Origin: an uncultured Eubacteriales bacterium
GTDB lineage: Bacteria; Bacillota; Clostridia; Oscillospirales; Oscillospiraceae
Assembly (NCBI GenBank): GCA_900319635.1
Contig: ONPF01000009.1
Coordinates: 1-36,633 of the forward strand
Length of the DNA stretch: 36,633 nucleotides
Direction of reading: 5' to 3'
Shown: positions 22,523-30,902 of the stretch, in pieces
Numbering within the stretch: position 1 is the stretch's first letter
Layout of the letters: every line of letters begins with the position of its first letter
Made by a program: the position numbers and the translations under genes
Notes under the pieces: model-generated
What the model saw: the letters and a program-made list of their open reading frames with translations, nothing else
The model's database searches: none
Told to the model about the DNA's origin: nothing

Positions 22523-24403
22523 ATGTCTGTGATCAATATTCTCGATCCCCATGTGGCGGATCTGATCGCCGCGGGCGAGGTGGTGGAACGCCCCGCCTCG
22601 GTGATCAAGGAGCTGCTGGAAAACGCCTTTGACGCCGGGGCGCAGAACGTCACCGTGGAGCTGCGCGGCGGCGGGGCGACCTATATCCGCGTCACCGACG
22701 ACGGCTGCGGCATGGCGCCGGAGGACGCGGGCGTGGCCTTCCTGCGCCACGCCACCTCCAAGCTCCATGATGAGCGGGGGCTGGAAGCCATCGGCACCAT
22801 GGGCTTTCGGGGTGAGGCGCTGGCCGCTATCTCCGCCGTAAGCCACATCGAGCTGCGCACCCGCCGCCGGGGAGATACCGAGGGCACCCGGGTGACCCTC
22901 ACCGCCGGGGAGATCGACGAGATGGGCGCCGTGGGCTGCCCGGAGGGCACCACCATGATCGTGCGGGATCTGTTCTACAACACCCCCGCCCGCCTGAAAT
23001 TCCTGAAATCCGACCGGAGCGAGGCGTCCGCCTGCGTCCAGACCGCGCTGCGCTGCGCCCTGGGGCGGCCGGAGGTCTCCGTGCGCCTGATCCGGGACGG
23101 CAGCGAGGAGTTCTTCTCTCCCGGGGACGGGCGGCAGGACTCCTGCGTCTATGCCCTGCTGGGGCGGGATCTGGCAAGCTCCCTGCTCCCCTGCCGGGGA
23201 GAGGACGAGGGACTGCGGGTCTCGGGCTTCGTGTCCAGCCCCTCCGCGGGGCGGGGCAACCGGGGCGCCCAGTATTTCTTCTGCAACGGTCGTTTCATCA
23301 AGTCCCAGCTGCTGCAGGCCGCTCTGGAGCAGGCCTATAAGAACAGCCTGCTCACCGGGCGCTACCCCGCCTGCGCGCTGTATCTGGAGCTGAGCTTTGG
23401 CAGTGTGGACGTGAACGTCCACCCGGCCAAGACGGAAGTGAAGTTTTCCCAGGAGCGAAAGGTCTTCGACCTGGTGTACCACGCGGCGCTCTCCGCCCTG
23501 CAGGGGGAGGATCGGCTCGCCGAGCAGCCCGCCGCCTCCGCGCCCGCACCCGCGCCGCAGAGGCCCGCGCCGGCCAAGCCGGATTTCTTCCGCAGCATGA
23601 GCGCCGCCCAGTATCGCGCCGCCCAGCCCGCGGAGAGCCCCCCGGCGGAGAGCTTTTTCTCCGGCAATCTGAGCCTCCGGGCGCCGGAAATGCCGGAGCA
23701 GACCCGGCTGGATCTGTCGCCTGCCCCGATTTCGACCCGTTTCGACGAAAAAAACCAGGCGGCGACCGGCTTTGCGCCCGCTCCTGGGCCCCAAATTGTG
23801 GAAAACTCTGTTCAAAATGTGGAGAAGTCCCCTGTCCCCGACCACAAGATACTGGGGGAGGCCCTGAAGACCTATATCCTGGTGGAGGTGGGGGAGCAGC
23901 TGCTCCTCATCGACAAGCACGCCGCCCACGAGCGCATGAACTTTGACCGGCTGAAGGCCATGGACCGTGAGATCCTCTCCCAGACCCTGCTGGCGCCGGT
24001 GACGCTGCGCCCGGACGCGGGAGACTGCGAGCTGCTGGAGCAGAACGGGGAGCTTCTGAATGAGCTGGGCTTCGAGATCGAGCCCTTCGGCCGCGGCGCC
24101 TACATCCTCCGCGCCGTGCCGGCGGACATCCTGCCGGGGGACGCCGTGCCCGCCATCGAGGAGATGCTGGAGAAGCTTCGGCGGGGCAAGGCGCCGGACG
24201 TGCAGAGCGTGAAGGACGAGCTGCTGCACACCGTGGCCTGCAAGGCCGCCATCAAGGCCGGCTGGGACACCAGCCGGGCGGAGCTGGAGCGGATCGTGCA
24301 GGAGGTGCTGTCCGGCCGGGTGAAATACTGCCCCCACGGGCGGCCGGTGTCGGCGGTGCTCTCCAAGAAGGATCTGGAAAAAATGTTCAAACGGATCGTA
24401 TGA
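22523..24403 (+). CDS. mutL: DNA mismatch repair protein MutL (endonuclease type)
   Basis: Partner of MutS. The 626-residue product has the GHKL ATPase N-terminal part: ELLENAFDAGA with Asn34, DDGCGM, GFRGEALAAI, and the transducer motif NVHPAKTEVKF. A Pro/Ala-rich linker (about 330-440) follows, then the dimerisation/endonuclease domain. The nuclease motif reads DKHAAHERMNFD (about 463-474) instead of the usual DQHAxxExxxxE, with a final Asp for Glu. CPHGRP near residue 603 is intact, so nicking activity is likely. The ATG at 22523 has GAGGT upstream. The stop overlaps miaA by four bases. Confidence 0.97.
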   Translation: MSVINILDPHVADLIAAGEVVERPASVIKELLENAFDAGAQNVTVELRGGGATYIRVTDDGCGMAPEDAGVAFLRHATSKLHDERGLEAIGTMGFRGEALAAISAVSHIELRTRRRGDTEGTRVTLTAGEIDEMGAVGCPEGTTMIVRDLFYNTPARLKFLKSDRSEASACVQTALRCALGRPEVSVRLIRDGSEEFFSPGDGRQDSCVYALLGRDLASSLLPCRGEDEGLRVSGFVSSPSAGRGNRGAQYFFCNGRFIKSQLLQAALEQAYKNSLLTGRYPACALYLELSFGSVDVNVHPAKTEVKFSQERKVFDLVYHAALSALQGEDRLAEQPAASAPAPAPQRPAPAKPDFFRSMSAAQYRAAQPAESPPAESFFSGNLSLRAPEMPEQTRLDLSPAPISTRFDEKNQAATGFAPAPGPQIVENSVQNVEKSPVPDHKILGEALKTYILVEVGEQLLLIDKHAAHERMNFDRLKAMDREILSQTLLAPVTLRPDAGDCELLEQNGELLNELGFEIEPFGRGAYILRAVPADILPGDAVPAIEEMLEKLRRGKAPDVQSVKDELLHTVACKAAIKAGWDTSRAELERIVQEVLSGRVKYCPHGRPVSAVLSKKDLEKMFKRIV

Positions 24404-25332
24404 AAAAGCAAGTGATCGCCGTCTGCGGCCCAACCGCCACGGGGAAGACCGCCCTGGGCATCGAGCTTGCCCTGCGCTACGGGGGCGAGATCGTCTCCGC
24501 CGACTCCATGCAGGTCTACCGCCGCATGGACATCGGCACCGCGAAAGCCACCGCCGAAGAGCGCGCCCGGGTGCCCCACCACATGCTTGACGTCTGCGAG
24601 CCCTGGGAGGACTATTCCGTCTCCCGCTATGTGCAGGAGGCCGCCGCAGTCTGCGACCGGCTGCTGGCGGAGGGAAAGCTGCCCGTGATCGTGGGCGGCA
24701 CCGGGCTCTATATCGACTCGCTCCTCTCCGGACGGGACTTTGCCGCCCGGGACGCGGGGGACGAGGGGCTGCGCGCCGCGCTCTCGGCGGACTATGACCG
24801 CCTGGGCGGGGAGGCCATGCTGGAGACGCTGCGCGCCTTCGATCCGGAGCGGGCGGCCAGGCTCCACCCCGGGGACAAGCGCCGCATCGTCCGCGCCATC
24901 GAGATCTACCGGCTCACCGGCAAGACCATCACCCGGCACGACGCCGAGACCCGCGCCCTGCCGCCCCGCTATGAGGCCCTGACCCTGGCTCTCAGCTTTG
25001 CCGACCGGGCCGATCTCTATGCCCGCATCGACCGGCGGGTGGAGCAGATGGTGCGAAACGGCCTCTTCGAGGAGGTGGAGGGGCTGCTGGCGGAGGGGCT
25101 CTCCCCCGCCTGCACCGCCATGCAGGCCATCGGCTACAAGGAGGCCGCCCAGGCGCTGCGGGGCGAGATGACCCGGGAGGAGGCCGTCGCGCTGATCCAG
25201 ATGAACAGCCGCCGCTACGCCAAGCGCCAGCTCACCTGGTTCGGCCGGAATCCCAATGCCCGCTGGATCCGCTGGGAGAAGGAGCCGGATCTGGCGCAGG
25301 CGCTGGAATCGCTGACAGAAATGAAGAAATGA
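24400..25332 (+). CDS. miaA: tRNA dimethylallyltransferase MiaA
   Basis: Transfers dimethylallyl to N6 of A37 in tRNAs reading U-starting codons, the substrate for MiaB. The 310-residue product has P-loop GPTATGKT (residues 10-17), SADSMQVYRRMDIGTAK, GGTGLYIDSLL and the C-terminal RRYAKRQLTWF. The ATG overlaps the mutL stop (ATGA), so the two are coupled. The last codons (EMKK and stop) lie within an ATGAAGAAATGAAGG repeat that continues into the intergenic region, so the repeat appears to supply the stop codon. Confidence 0.97.
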   Translation: MKKQVIAVCGPTATGKTALGIELALRYGGEIVSADSMQVYRRMDIGTAKATAEERARVPHHMLDVCEPWEDYSVSRYVQEAAAVCDRLLAEGKLPVIVGGTGLYIDSLLSGRDFAARDAGDEGLRAALSADYDRLGGEAMLETLRAFDPERAARLHPGDKRRIVRAIEIYRLTGKTITRHDAETRALPPRYEALTLALSFADRADLYARIDRRVEQMVRNGLFEEVEGLLAEGLSPACTAMQAIGYKEAAQALRGEMTREEAVALIQMNSRRYAKRQLTWFGRNPNARWIRWEKEPDLAQALESLTEMKK

Positions 25333-25425
25333 AGGAATGAAGACGGCTGACGCCTAATGAAGAAATGGTGGTGTCGGCTGCGCCGACGGATTTGAAATCA
25401 TGCCGCTTCGCGGCACACCATATCT
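25316..25425. repeat. ATGAAGAAATGAAGG-type repeat between miaA and hfq
   Basis: GAAATGAAGAAATGAAGGAA (25319 on), small hairpins GTCGGCTGCGCCGAC and TGCCGCTTCGCGGCA, then T-rich tracts of the CTTCACTCTTCACTTTTCAC kind. It starts inside the last codons of miaA. It is related to the element at 25.75-25.91 kb, so hfq lies between two copies. Confidence 0.7.
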
Positions 25426-25534
25426 CTTCACTCTTCACTTTTCACGCTTCACTTCGACAAAAACCGACCCCTGCTTCGGTTTATGATAAGTTGTCCGCAG
25501 TTTGCGGCAACTACATAAAAAGGAGCGAAAAAAC

Positions 25535-25756
25535 ATGCAAAAGACACAAACTCTTCAGGACGCATTTCTCAACCAGGCGCGGAAGGAGCGCATGACCGTC
25601 ACCATGTTTCTCATGAACGGCTTTCAGCTCCACGGGGTGGTCAAGGGCTTTGACGGCTTCACCGTGGTGCTGGACTCCGAGGGCAAGCAGCAGCTTATTT
25701 ACAAGCACGCCATTTCCACCATCGTGCCGCCGAGACCGATCAATCTGGAGGAATGA
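25535..25756 (+). CDS. hfq: RNA chaperone Hfq
   Basis: A hexameric Sm-like chaperone for small RNAs and mRNAs. The 73-residue product has the Sm1 motif ([22 protein letters not shown], ending in [11 protein letters not shown]) and the Sm2 motif [18 protein letters not shown] lies before the ATG at 25535; the longer in-frame start at 25502 has no ribosome site. The miaA-hfq order is conserved in many bacteria. Here they are separated by about 200 bp of repeat sequence, so hfq may have its own promoter in that gap, which I could not locate. Confidence 0.97.
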   Translation: MQKTQTLQDAFLNQARKERMTVTMFLMNGFQLHGVVKGFDGFTVVLDSEGKQQLIYKHAISTIVPPRPINLEE

Positions 25757-25913
25757 AGACGCTGCGCTGATGAAGAAATGAAGGAATGAAGAAGCCCTTC
25801 GGGCTAAAAACGGCGTGCCGCTCTGCGGCACAGTTTCAAATTCTTCGCGCGGAGCGCGCCACCTCAGTTTCTTCATTTGCGTAGCAAACTTCATTTCTTC
25901 ATTCCTTCATTTT
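25754..25913. repeat. Inverted ATGAAGAAATGAAGG element between hfq and yggS
   Basis: The left arm at 25770-25794 and the right arm at 25888-25913 (CTTCATTTCTTCATTCCTTC, inverted) share about 16 bases of complementarity. Between them lie small hairpins GCCCTTCGGGC, GTGCCGCTCTGCGGCAC and GCGCGGAGCGCGC. The whole gap could fold as one long hairpin. Confidence 0.75.
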
Positions 25914-25932
25914 ACAGAAAGAAGGTTTACCC

Positions 25933-26634
25933 ATGACCATTGCCGAAAATGTGGCGCTGGTGCGCCGGAATATGGACGAGGCCGCCCAAAAAGCGGGCAG
26001 AGACCCCAAAGAGATCCTGCTGCTGGCCGCAACCAAGATGAACGACGCCGACCGGGTACGGGAGGCGATCCGCGCCGGGGTGGATCTCTGCGGAGAGAAC
26101 CGGGTGCAGGAGATGCTGGAAAAGCAGGCCCAGGGCGCCTACGAGGGCGCGCCGCTGCACTTCATCGGCCACCTGCAGAAGAACAAGGTCAAGCAGGTGG
26201 TGGGGCTGGCAGAGCTGATCCACGGGGTGGACAGCCCGGCGCTGCTGGAGGCCATCTCCCGCGTGGCCGAGAGCCGCGGGCTCGTCCAGGACGTTCTGCT
26301 GGAGGTGAACATCGGCGCGGAGGAGTCCAAGTCCGGTTTTGCGCCGGAGGAGCTCCCCGCCGCGCTGGAAGCGGCCTCTCGTCTGCCCAACCTTCGGGTG
26401 CGCGGACTGATGGCAATTCCTCCCATTTGCGCCGCGCCCGAAGAAAATCGACCTTTTTTTCTCCGAATGAAGCAGCTTTTTATTGACAATGGAGAAAAAA
26501 AATACGATAATGTATCTATGGATTTTCTGTCTATGGGGATGAGCGGCGATTATACCGAGGCCATCGCCTGCGGCGCCAACCTGATTCGGGTGGGCAGCGG
26601 GATCTTCGGCCCCCGGCATTACCCCTCCCCTTGA
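25933..26634 (+). CDS. yggS: PLP homeostasis protein YggS/YlmE
   Basis: A PLP-binding TIM-barrel protein without known catalysis that buffers free PLP and affects amino-acid and B6 balance. The 233-residue product has LLAATKMND with the PLP lysine Lys35, GENRVQEM, HFIGHLQKNKVKQ, and the C-terminal DFLSMGMSGDYTEAI and VGSGIFGPR phosphate-binding loop. It is first in the yggS-sepF-divIVA cluster, 24 bp before sepF. An AT-rich promoter-like stretch lies inside the gene at 26483-26511. Confidence 0.95.
   Translation: MTIAENVALVRRNMDEAAQKAGRDPKEILLLAATKMNDADRVREAIRAGVDLCGENRVQEMLEKQAQGAYEGAPLHFIGHLQKNKVKQVVGLAELIHGVDSPALLEAISRVAESRGLVQDVLLEVNIGAEESKSGFAPEELPAALEAASRLPNLRVRGLMAIPPICAAPEENRPFFLRMKQLFIDNGEKKYDNVSMDFLSMGMSGDYTEAIACGANLIRVGSGIFGPRHYPSP
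26483..26511 (+). promoter_or_regulatory. Promoter for sepF-divIVA inside yggS
   Basis: TTGACA (26483-26488), 17 bp, GATAAT (26506-26511), in a clearly AT-rich island (A8 run) within the otherwise GC-rich yggS gene. A transcript would start near 26518, about 140 bases before the sepF ATG. Confidence 0.65.
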
Positions 26635-26658
26635 GCATAGCACACTGGAGGCAATACC

Positions 26659-27207
26659 ATGGGTTTCATGGACGAACTGCGCAAACTCACCCAGCCCTAC
26701 GACGACGACAACGATTTTTACGAAGGCGCGGACAGCAGTCTGCGGGAGGCTCCCCCTCCCAGCGCCGCCCAGCGGGAATTTGAAAACGTGTTCGGCAACG
26801 AGCCCGCCGGCAAGCCCGAGCCGGAGGAGCGCCAGCCCGCCCCGCGGGAGGGGTCGGAGGGCGGCCTTTTCGGCGGCCTGACCCGCAAGCAGAAAAAGCC
26901 CCAGCGGGAGCGCGTGGTGGACGTTGGCGGAAACGAGACCAAGGTCATCCTCTTCAATCCCAAGACCTTTGAGGAGGCCGGCGAGCTTGTCAACCACCTG
27001 ATGGCCTACCACTCCCTGGTGATGACGCTCAACGGCATCCCCACGGAAAGCGCCCGCCGCCTGCTGGACTTCATGTCCGGCATCACCTTCGCCCTGCAGG
27101 GGAAAATCACCCCCATCTCGGCGAAAACCTACTTCATTTCTCCGGAAAATGTTGATTTGCTTGGCGCCCAGCCCGACGGGGCGGAGACCGACGGTCAATA
27201 TTTATAA
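26659..27207 (+). CDS. sepF: Cell division protein SepF
   Basis: A membrane-binding FtsZ partner that shapes the division ring. The 182-residue product starts with the amphipathic membrane anchor MGFMDELRKLT, has a long acidic Pro/Gly linker (about 15-85), and ends with the SepF core (VILFNPKTFEEAGELVNHLM, DFMSGITFALQGKITPIS, TYFISPENVDL). GGAGG precedes the ATG. It lies between yggS and divIVA. The usual neighbours ylmG and ylmH are not present between sepF and divIVA here. Confidence 0.96.
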   Translation: MGFMDELRKLTQPYDDDNDFYEGADSSLREAPPPSAAQREFENVFGNEPAGKPEPEERQPAPREGSEGGLFGGLTRKQKKPQRERVVDVGGNETKVILFNPKTFEEAGELVNHLMAYHSLVMTLNGIPTESARRLLDFMSGITFALQGKITPISAKTYFISPENVDLLGAQPDGAETDGQYL

Positions 27208-27246
27208 ACAGAAAAAGATTTATTCATTGGAAAGGTGGATATTGAT

Positions 27247-27846
27247 ATGATTACTGCGCAAGACATTCGCGAGAGAACCTTTGAGCGTGCCCGCATCAAC
27301 GGCTACGACCCCGCTTCTGTGGACGATTTTCTGGATCAGCTGGCTGATGAGGTCGCCGCTTCCCAGAAGGAGAACGCCGTCCTCAAACAGAAGATGAAGG
27401 TTCTGGTCGACAAGATCGAGGAGTACCGCGGCAATGAGGAAGCGCTGAATCTGGCTCTGCTGTCTGCGCAGAAGCTGGCCGTTCAGATCGAGAAGGAAGC
27501 CAAGGATCGCGCCGCCGCCATGCTGGCGGACGCCGACCGTCAGGTCAAGGCCCGCGTCGGCGCCATCGAGGACGAGGTCGAGATCCAGAACAAGCGCCTG
27601 GCGGACGCCAAGGCTGCCACTGCCAAGTATTTTGACGCGGTGCGCGCCCTCTGCGCCGAGCAGACCAAGAAGCTGGACGAGATCAGCGGCGACTATGTCC
27701 CCGCCGAGGAAGCCCCCGTTGAGGAGGAAGCCGAGATCGTGGAAGAGGCCCCCAAGGCCGAGCCCGCTTTCGATTTTGACCTGGGCGGTGTGGAGAACGT
27801 CGCAGCTCACCTGGGCCTGGACAACACCCAGACCTTTAACCTGTAA
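27247..27846 (+). CDS. divIVA: DivIVA cell-division/polarity protein
   Basis: A coiled-coil protein that marks curved membrane at septum and poles. The 199-residue product begins MITAQDIRERTFERA, close to the DivIVA lipid-binding start, and has the YDPASVDDFLDQLADEV signature, a coiled coil to about residue 145, and an acidic tail ending in LGLDNTQTFNL. The ATG at 27247 has AAAGGTGG before it; a GTG four codons earlier lies within that ribosome site. It follows sepF by 39 bp. Confidence 0.94.
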   Translation: MITAQDIRERTFERARINGYDPASVDDFLDQLADEVAASQKENAVLKQKMKVLVDKIEEYRGNEEALNLALLSAQKLAVQIEKEAKDRAAAMLADADRQVKARVGAIEDEVEIQNKRLADAKAATAKYFDAVRALCAEQTKKLDEISGDYVPAEEAPVEEEAEIVEEAPKAEPAFDFDLGGVENVAAHLGLDNTQTFNL

Positions 27847-27903
27847 GCAGATCGCTGCGGGGTCGATCCCCTCGCTTTGCTGACAGGATTCCGGTTTCCG
27901 CAG

Positions 27904-27947
27904 GGAACAGCAAGGGGCGGGCGCTGCTGCGCGCGCCCCTTAGTTCC
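27904..27947 (+). terminator. Long hairpin between divIVA and ileS
   Basis: Outer arms GGAAC/GTTCC and inner arms AAGGGGCG/CGCCCCTT around a GC-rich loop. There is no clean T tract (GTTTATTTA follows), so it may be a weak terminator or a processing site. It is too short and lacks the conserved GGTGG/T-box core, so it is not an ileS T-box. Confidence 0.5.
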
Positions 27948-27980
27948 GTTTATTTACTCAAACACAGGAGAACACGTTCT

Positions 27981-30779
27981 ATGTCACAGGACTTTAATGC
28001 TACGCTGAATTTGCCGAAAACCGATTTCCCCATGCGTGCCGGCCTGCCCAAGCGGGAGCCGGACATGCTGAAAAAGTGGCAGGAATTGGATCTTTATAAC
28101 GAGCTGCTGAAGAAGAACGAAGGCCATCCCCGCTTCTCCCTCCACGACGGCCCTCCCTTCTCCAACGGCAACATCCACATGGGCCATGCCCTGAACAAGA
28201 CCATCAAGGACTTCATTGTCCGCTCCTACGCCATGCGGGGCTACTACACCCCCTACATCCCCGGCTGGGACAACCACGGCATGCCCATTGAGAGCGCCAT
28301 CATCAAGGAGCAGAAGCTGAACCACAAGGCCATGAGCGTGGCGGACTTCCGCTCCGCCTGCGAGGCCTATGCCGAGAAGTACATCCAGAAGCAGAAGGAA
28401 GGCTTCCAGCGTCTGGGCGTGCTGGGTGACTGGGATCACATCTACCGCACCATGTCAAAGGGCTTCGAGGCCGACGAGGTGCGCATCTTCGGCAAGATGT
28501 ACCGCAACGGGCACATCTACAAGGGCCTCAAGCCGGTCTACTGGTGCCCCAAGGACGAGACCGCCCTGGCCGAGGCGGAGATCGAGTATCAGGACGACCC
28601 CTGCACCACCGTCTACGTCAAGTTCCCCATGGCCGACGACAAGGGCAAGCTCTCTCACCTGGATCACACGAAGCTCTTCTTCCTGATCTGGACCACCACC
28701 ATTTGGACCCTGCCCGGCAACATCGGCATCTCCCTCCACCCGGACGAGAGCTATGCCATCGTCAAGGCGCCCAACGGCGAGAGCTATATCCTGGCCGAGC
28801 CTCTGGCCGAAAAGGTCATGAAGGCCGGCGGCTTTGAGAGCTTTGAGATCGTCGAGACCCATCCCGGCCGCTTCTTCGAGTACATGCTGGCCCAGCACCC
28901 CTTCCTGGAGAAGACCAGCCTGGTCATGAACGCCGACTACGTCACCATGGACTCCGGTACCGGCTGCGTCCACACCGCCCCCGGCTTCGGCGCCGACGAC
29001 TACCAGACCTGCATGCGCTACGGCACGGAGATGGTGGTGCCCGTGGACGATCAGGGCCGCCATACCGATTACGCCGGCAAGTACGCGGGGCTGCGCACCG
29101 AGGAATCCAACCCCGTCATCTTCGCGGACATGAAGGAGAGCGGCATGCTCTTCGCCTCCGAGGAGATCGTGCACAGCTATCCCCACTGCTGGCGCTGCAA
29201 GCACCCCATCATCTTCCGCGCCACGCCCCAGTGGTTCTGCTCCGTGGACTCCTTCAAGGAGGCCGCCATCCAGGCCTGCGAGGACGTGAAGTGGCTCCCC
29301 GCCTGGGGCAAGGATCGCCTGGCCGCCATGATCCGTGAGCGCAGCGACTGGTGCATTTCCCGCCAGCGCCGTTGGGGTCTGCCCATCCCCGTGTTCTATT
29401 GCGACGAGTGCGGCAAGCCCGTCTGCACCGAGGAGAGCATCGAGGCCGTTGCCTCCACCTTCGAGAAGGAAGGCAGCAATGCCTGGTTCAGCAAGGAAGC
29501 GGAAGAGCTGCTGCCTGCGGGCTTTGTGTGCCCCCACTGCGGCGGCAAGCACTTCACCAAGGAGACCGACACCCTGGACGGCTGGTTTGACTCCGGCTCC
29601 ACCCACTACGCCGCCATGCAGCGGGATCAGGGCTTCTGGCCCTGCGACATGTACATGGAGGGCGGCGACCAGTATCGCGGCTGGTTCCAGTCCTCTCTGC
29701 TGGTGGCTGTCGGCGCCCTGGGCAAGGGCGCGCCCTATCGGGAATGCCTGACCCACGGCTGGACCGTGGACGGCGAGGGCAAGGCCATGCACAAGTCCCT
29801 TGGCAACGGCGTGGATCCCGCCGACCTCATCAAGGAATTCGGCGCGGATATGATCCGCCTCTGGGCCGGCTCCGCCGACTACCATGTGGACGTGCGCTGC
29901 TCCAAGGAGATCTTCAAGCAGCTCAGCCAGAGCTATCTGAAGTTCCGCAACACCGCCCGCTACTGCCTGGGCAATCTGGACGGTTTTGATGCAAATGATC
30001 TGGTGCCCCCCGAGGAGATGCTGGAGCTGGACCGCTGGGCGGTCAGCAAGCTCAACCAGCTCATCGAGCGGGTGGCCAAGGCCTACGAAGACTATGAGTT
30101 CCACGTGGTCTCCCACGAGATCAACGACTTCTGCGTGGTAGAGCTCTCCAGCTTCTATCTGGACATCATCAAGGATCGGCTCTACTGCGAGGAGCGCAAC
30201 GGCCTGAAGCGCCGCAGCGCCCAGACCGCCCTGTACCTGATCCTGGACAGCATGACCAAGATGTTCGCCCCCATTCTGGCCTTCACCTGCGACGAGATCT
30301 GGCAGGCCATGCCCCACAAGGCAGGGGACGATGAGCGCAACGTGGTGCTGAACACCATGAACAAGCCCTTCTCCGCCTATGCCCTCACGGAGGAAGAGCT
30401 GGCCAAGTGGGACAAGCTCATTTCCCTGCGCAGCGATGTGAACGGCGTGCTGGAGAGCGCCCGCAACGAAAAGCGCATCGGCAAGCCTCTGGAGGCCGCC
30501 GTGACCCTCCGCGCCGAGGATCCCGAGAGCCGGGAGCTGCTGGACACCGTGTCCGACATGGATCTGGACGATCTGCTGATCGTCTCCCAGTGCCTGCTGG
30601 AGGGCGAGGAAGCGCCCGACGCCGTCACCGGCAAGGGCGTCCGCAACCCCGGGCTGCGCATTTCCGTGGCGGAAGCCCCCGGAACCAAGTGCCCCCGCTG
30701 CTGGAAGCACTCCCTGCAGGCCGATCCGGAGACCGGACTCTGCCCCCGCTGCGCGGAAGTTGTGGCAAAACTGGGCTAA
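27981..30779 (+). CDS. ileS: Isoleucyl-tRNA synthetase
   Basis: Charges tRNA-Ile. The 932-residue class I synthetase has the HIGH-type motif HMGH (66-69), the CP1 editing domain (WTTTIWTLPGN, GTGCVHTAPGFGADDY), WCISRQRRWGLPIP and a KMSKS-type loop reading AMHKS (602-606). The anticodon-binding domain and a C-terminal zinc ribbon (CPRCWKHS and CPRC) follow. AGGAG precedes the ATG. It has the bacterial ileS1 layout and the expected place after divIVA. Confidence 0.98.
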   Translation: MSQDFNATLNLPKTDFPMRAGLPKREPDMLKKWQELDLYNELLKKNEGHPRFSLHDGPPFSNGNIHMGHALNKTIKDFIVRSYAMRGYYTPYIPGWDNHGMPIESAIIKEQKLNHKAMSVADFRSACEAYAEKYIQKQKEGFQRLGVLGDWDHIYRTMSKGFEADEVRIFGKMYRNGHIYKGLKPVYWCPKDETALAEAEIEYQDDPCTTVYVKFPMADDKGKLSHLDHTKLFFLIWTTTIWTLPGNIGISLHPDESYAIVKAPNGESYILAEPLAEKVMKAGGFESFEIVETHPGRFFEYMLAQHPFLEKTSLVMNADYVTMDSGTGCVHTAPGFGADDYQTCMRYGTEMVVPVDDQGRHTDYAGKYAGLRTEESNPVIFADMKESGMLFASEEIVHSYPHCWRCKHPIIFRATPQWFCSVDSFKEAAIQACEDVKWLPAWGKDRLAAMIRERSDWCISRQRRWGLPIPVFYCDECGKPVCTEESIEAVASTFEKEGSNAWFSKEAEELLPAGFVCPHCGGKHFTKETDTLDGWFDSGSTHYAAMQRDQGFWPCDMYMEGGDQYRGWFQSSLLVAVGALGKGAPYRECLTHGWTVDGEGKAMHKSLGNGVDPADLIKEFGADMIRLWAGSADYHVDVRCSKEIFKQLSQSYLKFRNTARYCLGNLDGFDANDLVPPEEMLELDRWAVSKLNQLIERVAKAYEDYEFHVVSHEINDFCVVELSSFYLDIIKDRLYCEERNGLKRRSAQTALYLILDSMTKMFAPILAFTCDEIWQAMPHKAGDDERNVVLNTMNKPFSAYALTEEELAKWDKLISLRSDVNGVLESARNEKRIGKPLEAAVTLRAEDPESRELLDTVSDMDLDDLLIVSQCLLEGEEAPDAVTGKGVRNPGLRISVAEAPGTKCPRCWKHSLQADPETGLCPRCAEVVAKLG

Positions 30780-30804
30780 TTCTCAAAAAAGCCACAAGCG
30801 GTAG

Positions 30805-30833
30805 TTGCAAAACTCGGAAAAATGGGGTACAAT
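30805..30833 (+). promoter_or_regulatory. Promoter of lspA-rluD
   Basis: TTGCAA (30805-30810), 17 bp, TACAAT (30828-30833). The transcript would start near 30840, about 60 bases before lspA. Confidence 0.8.
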
Positions 30834-30902
30834 AGATCAGAATCCCCGAATCCGCGCAAAAACAGCGCGCTGCGGGTCTCCCGCGGCAGATAGGAGAAAG
30901 AT

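Noticed and set aside
24400-25332. MiaA truncated by the repeat at its 3' end
   Set aside because: The length (310) and the C-terminal KRQLTWF region are normal; the repeat contributes only the last few residues.
27847-27980. Possible T-box riboswitch before ileS
   Set aside because: The gap is only about 134 bp and lacks the GGTGG-type T-box core and specifier stem; only one hairpin is seen.
29781-29798. KMSKS loop of IleS reading AMHKS, possibly an inactive paralogue
   Set aside because: The key lysine and serine remain, the rest of the enzyme is complete, and this variant is, to my knowledge, tolerated in clostridial enzymes.
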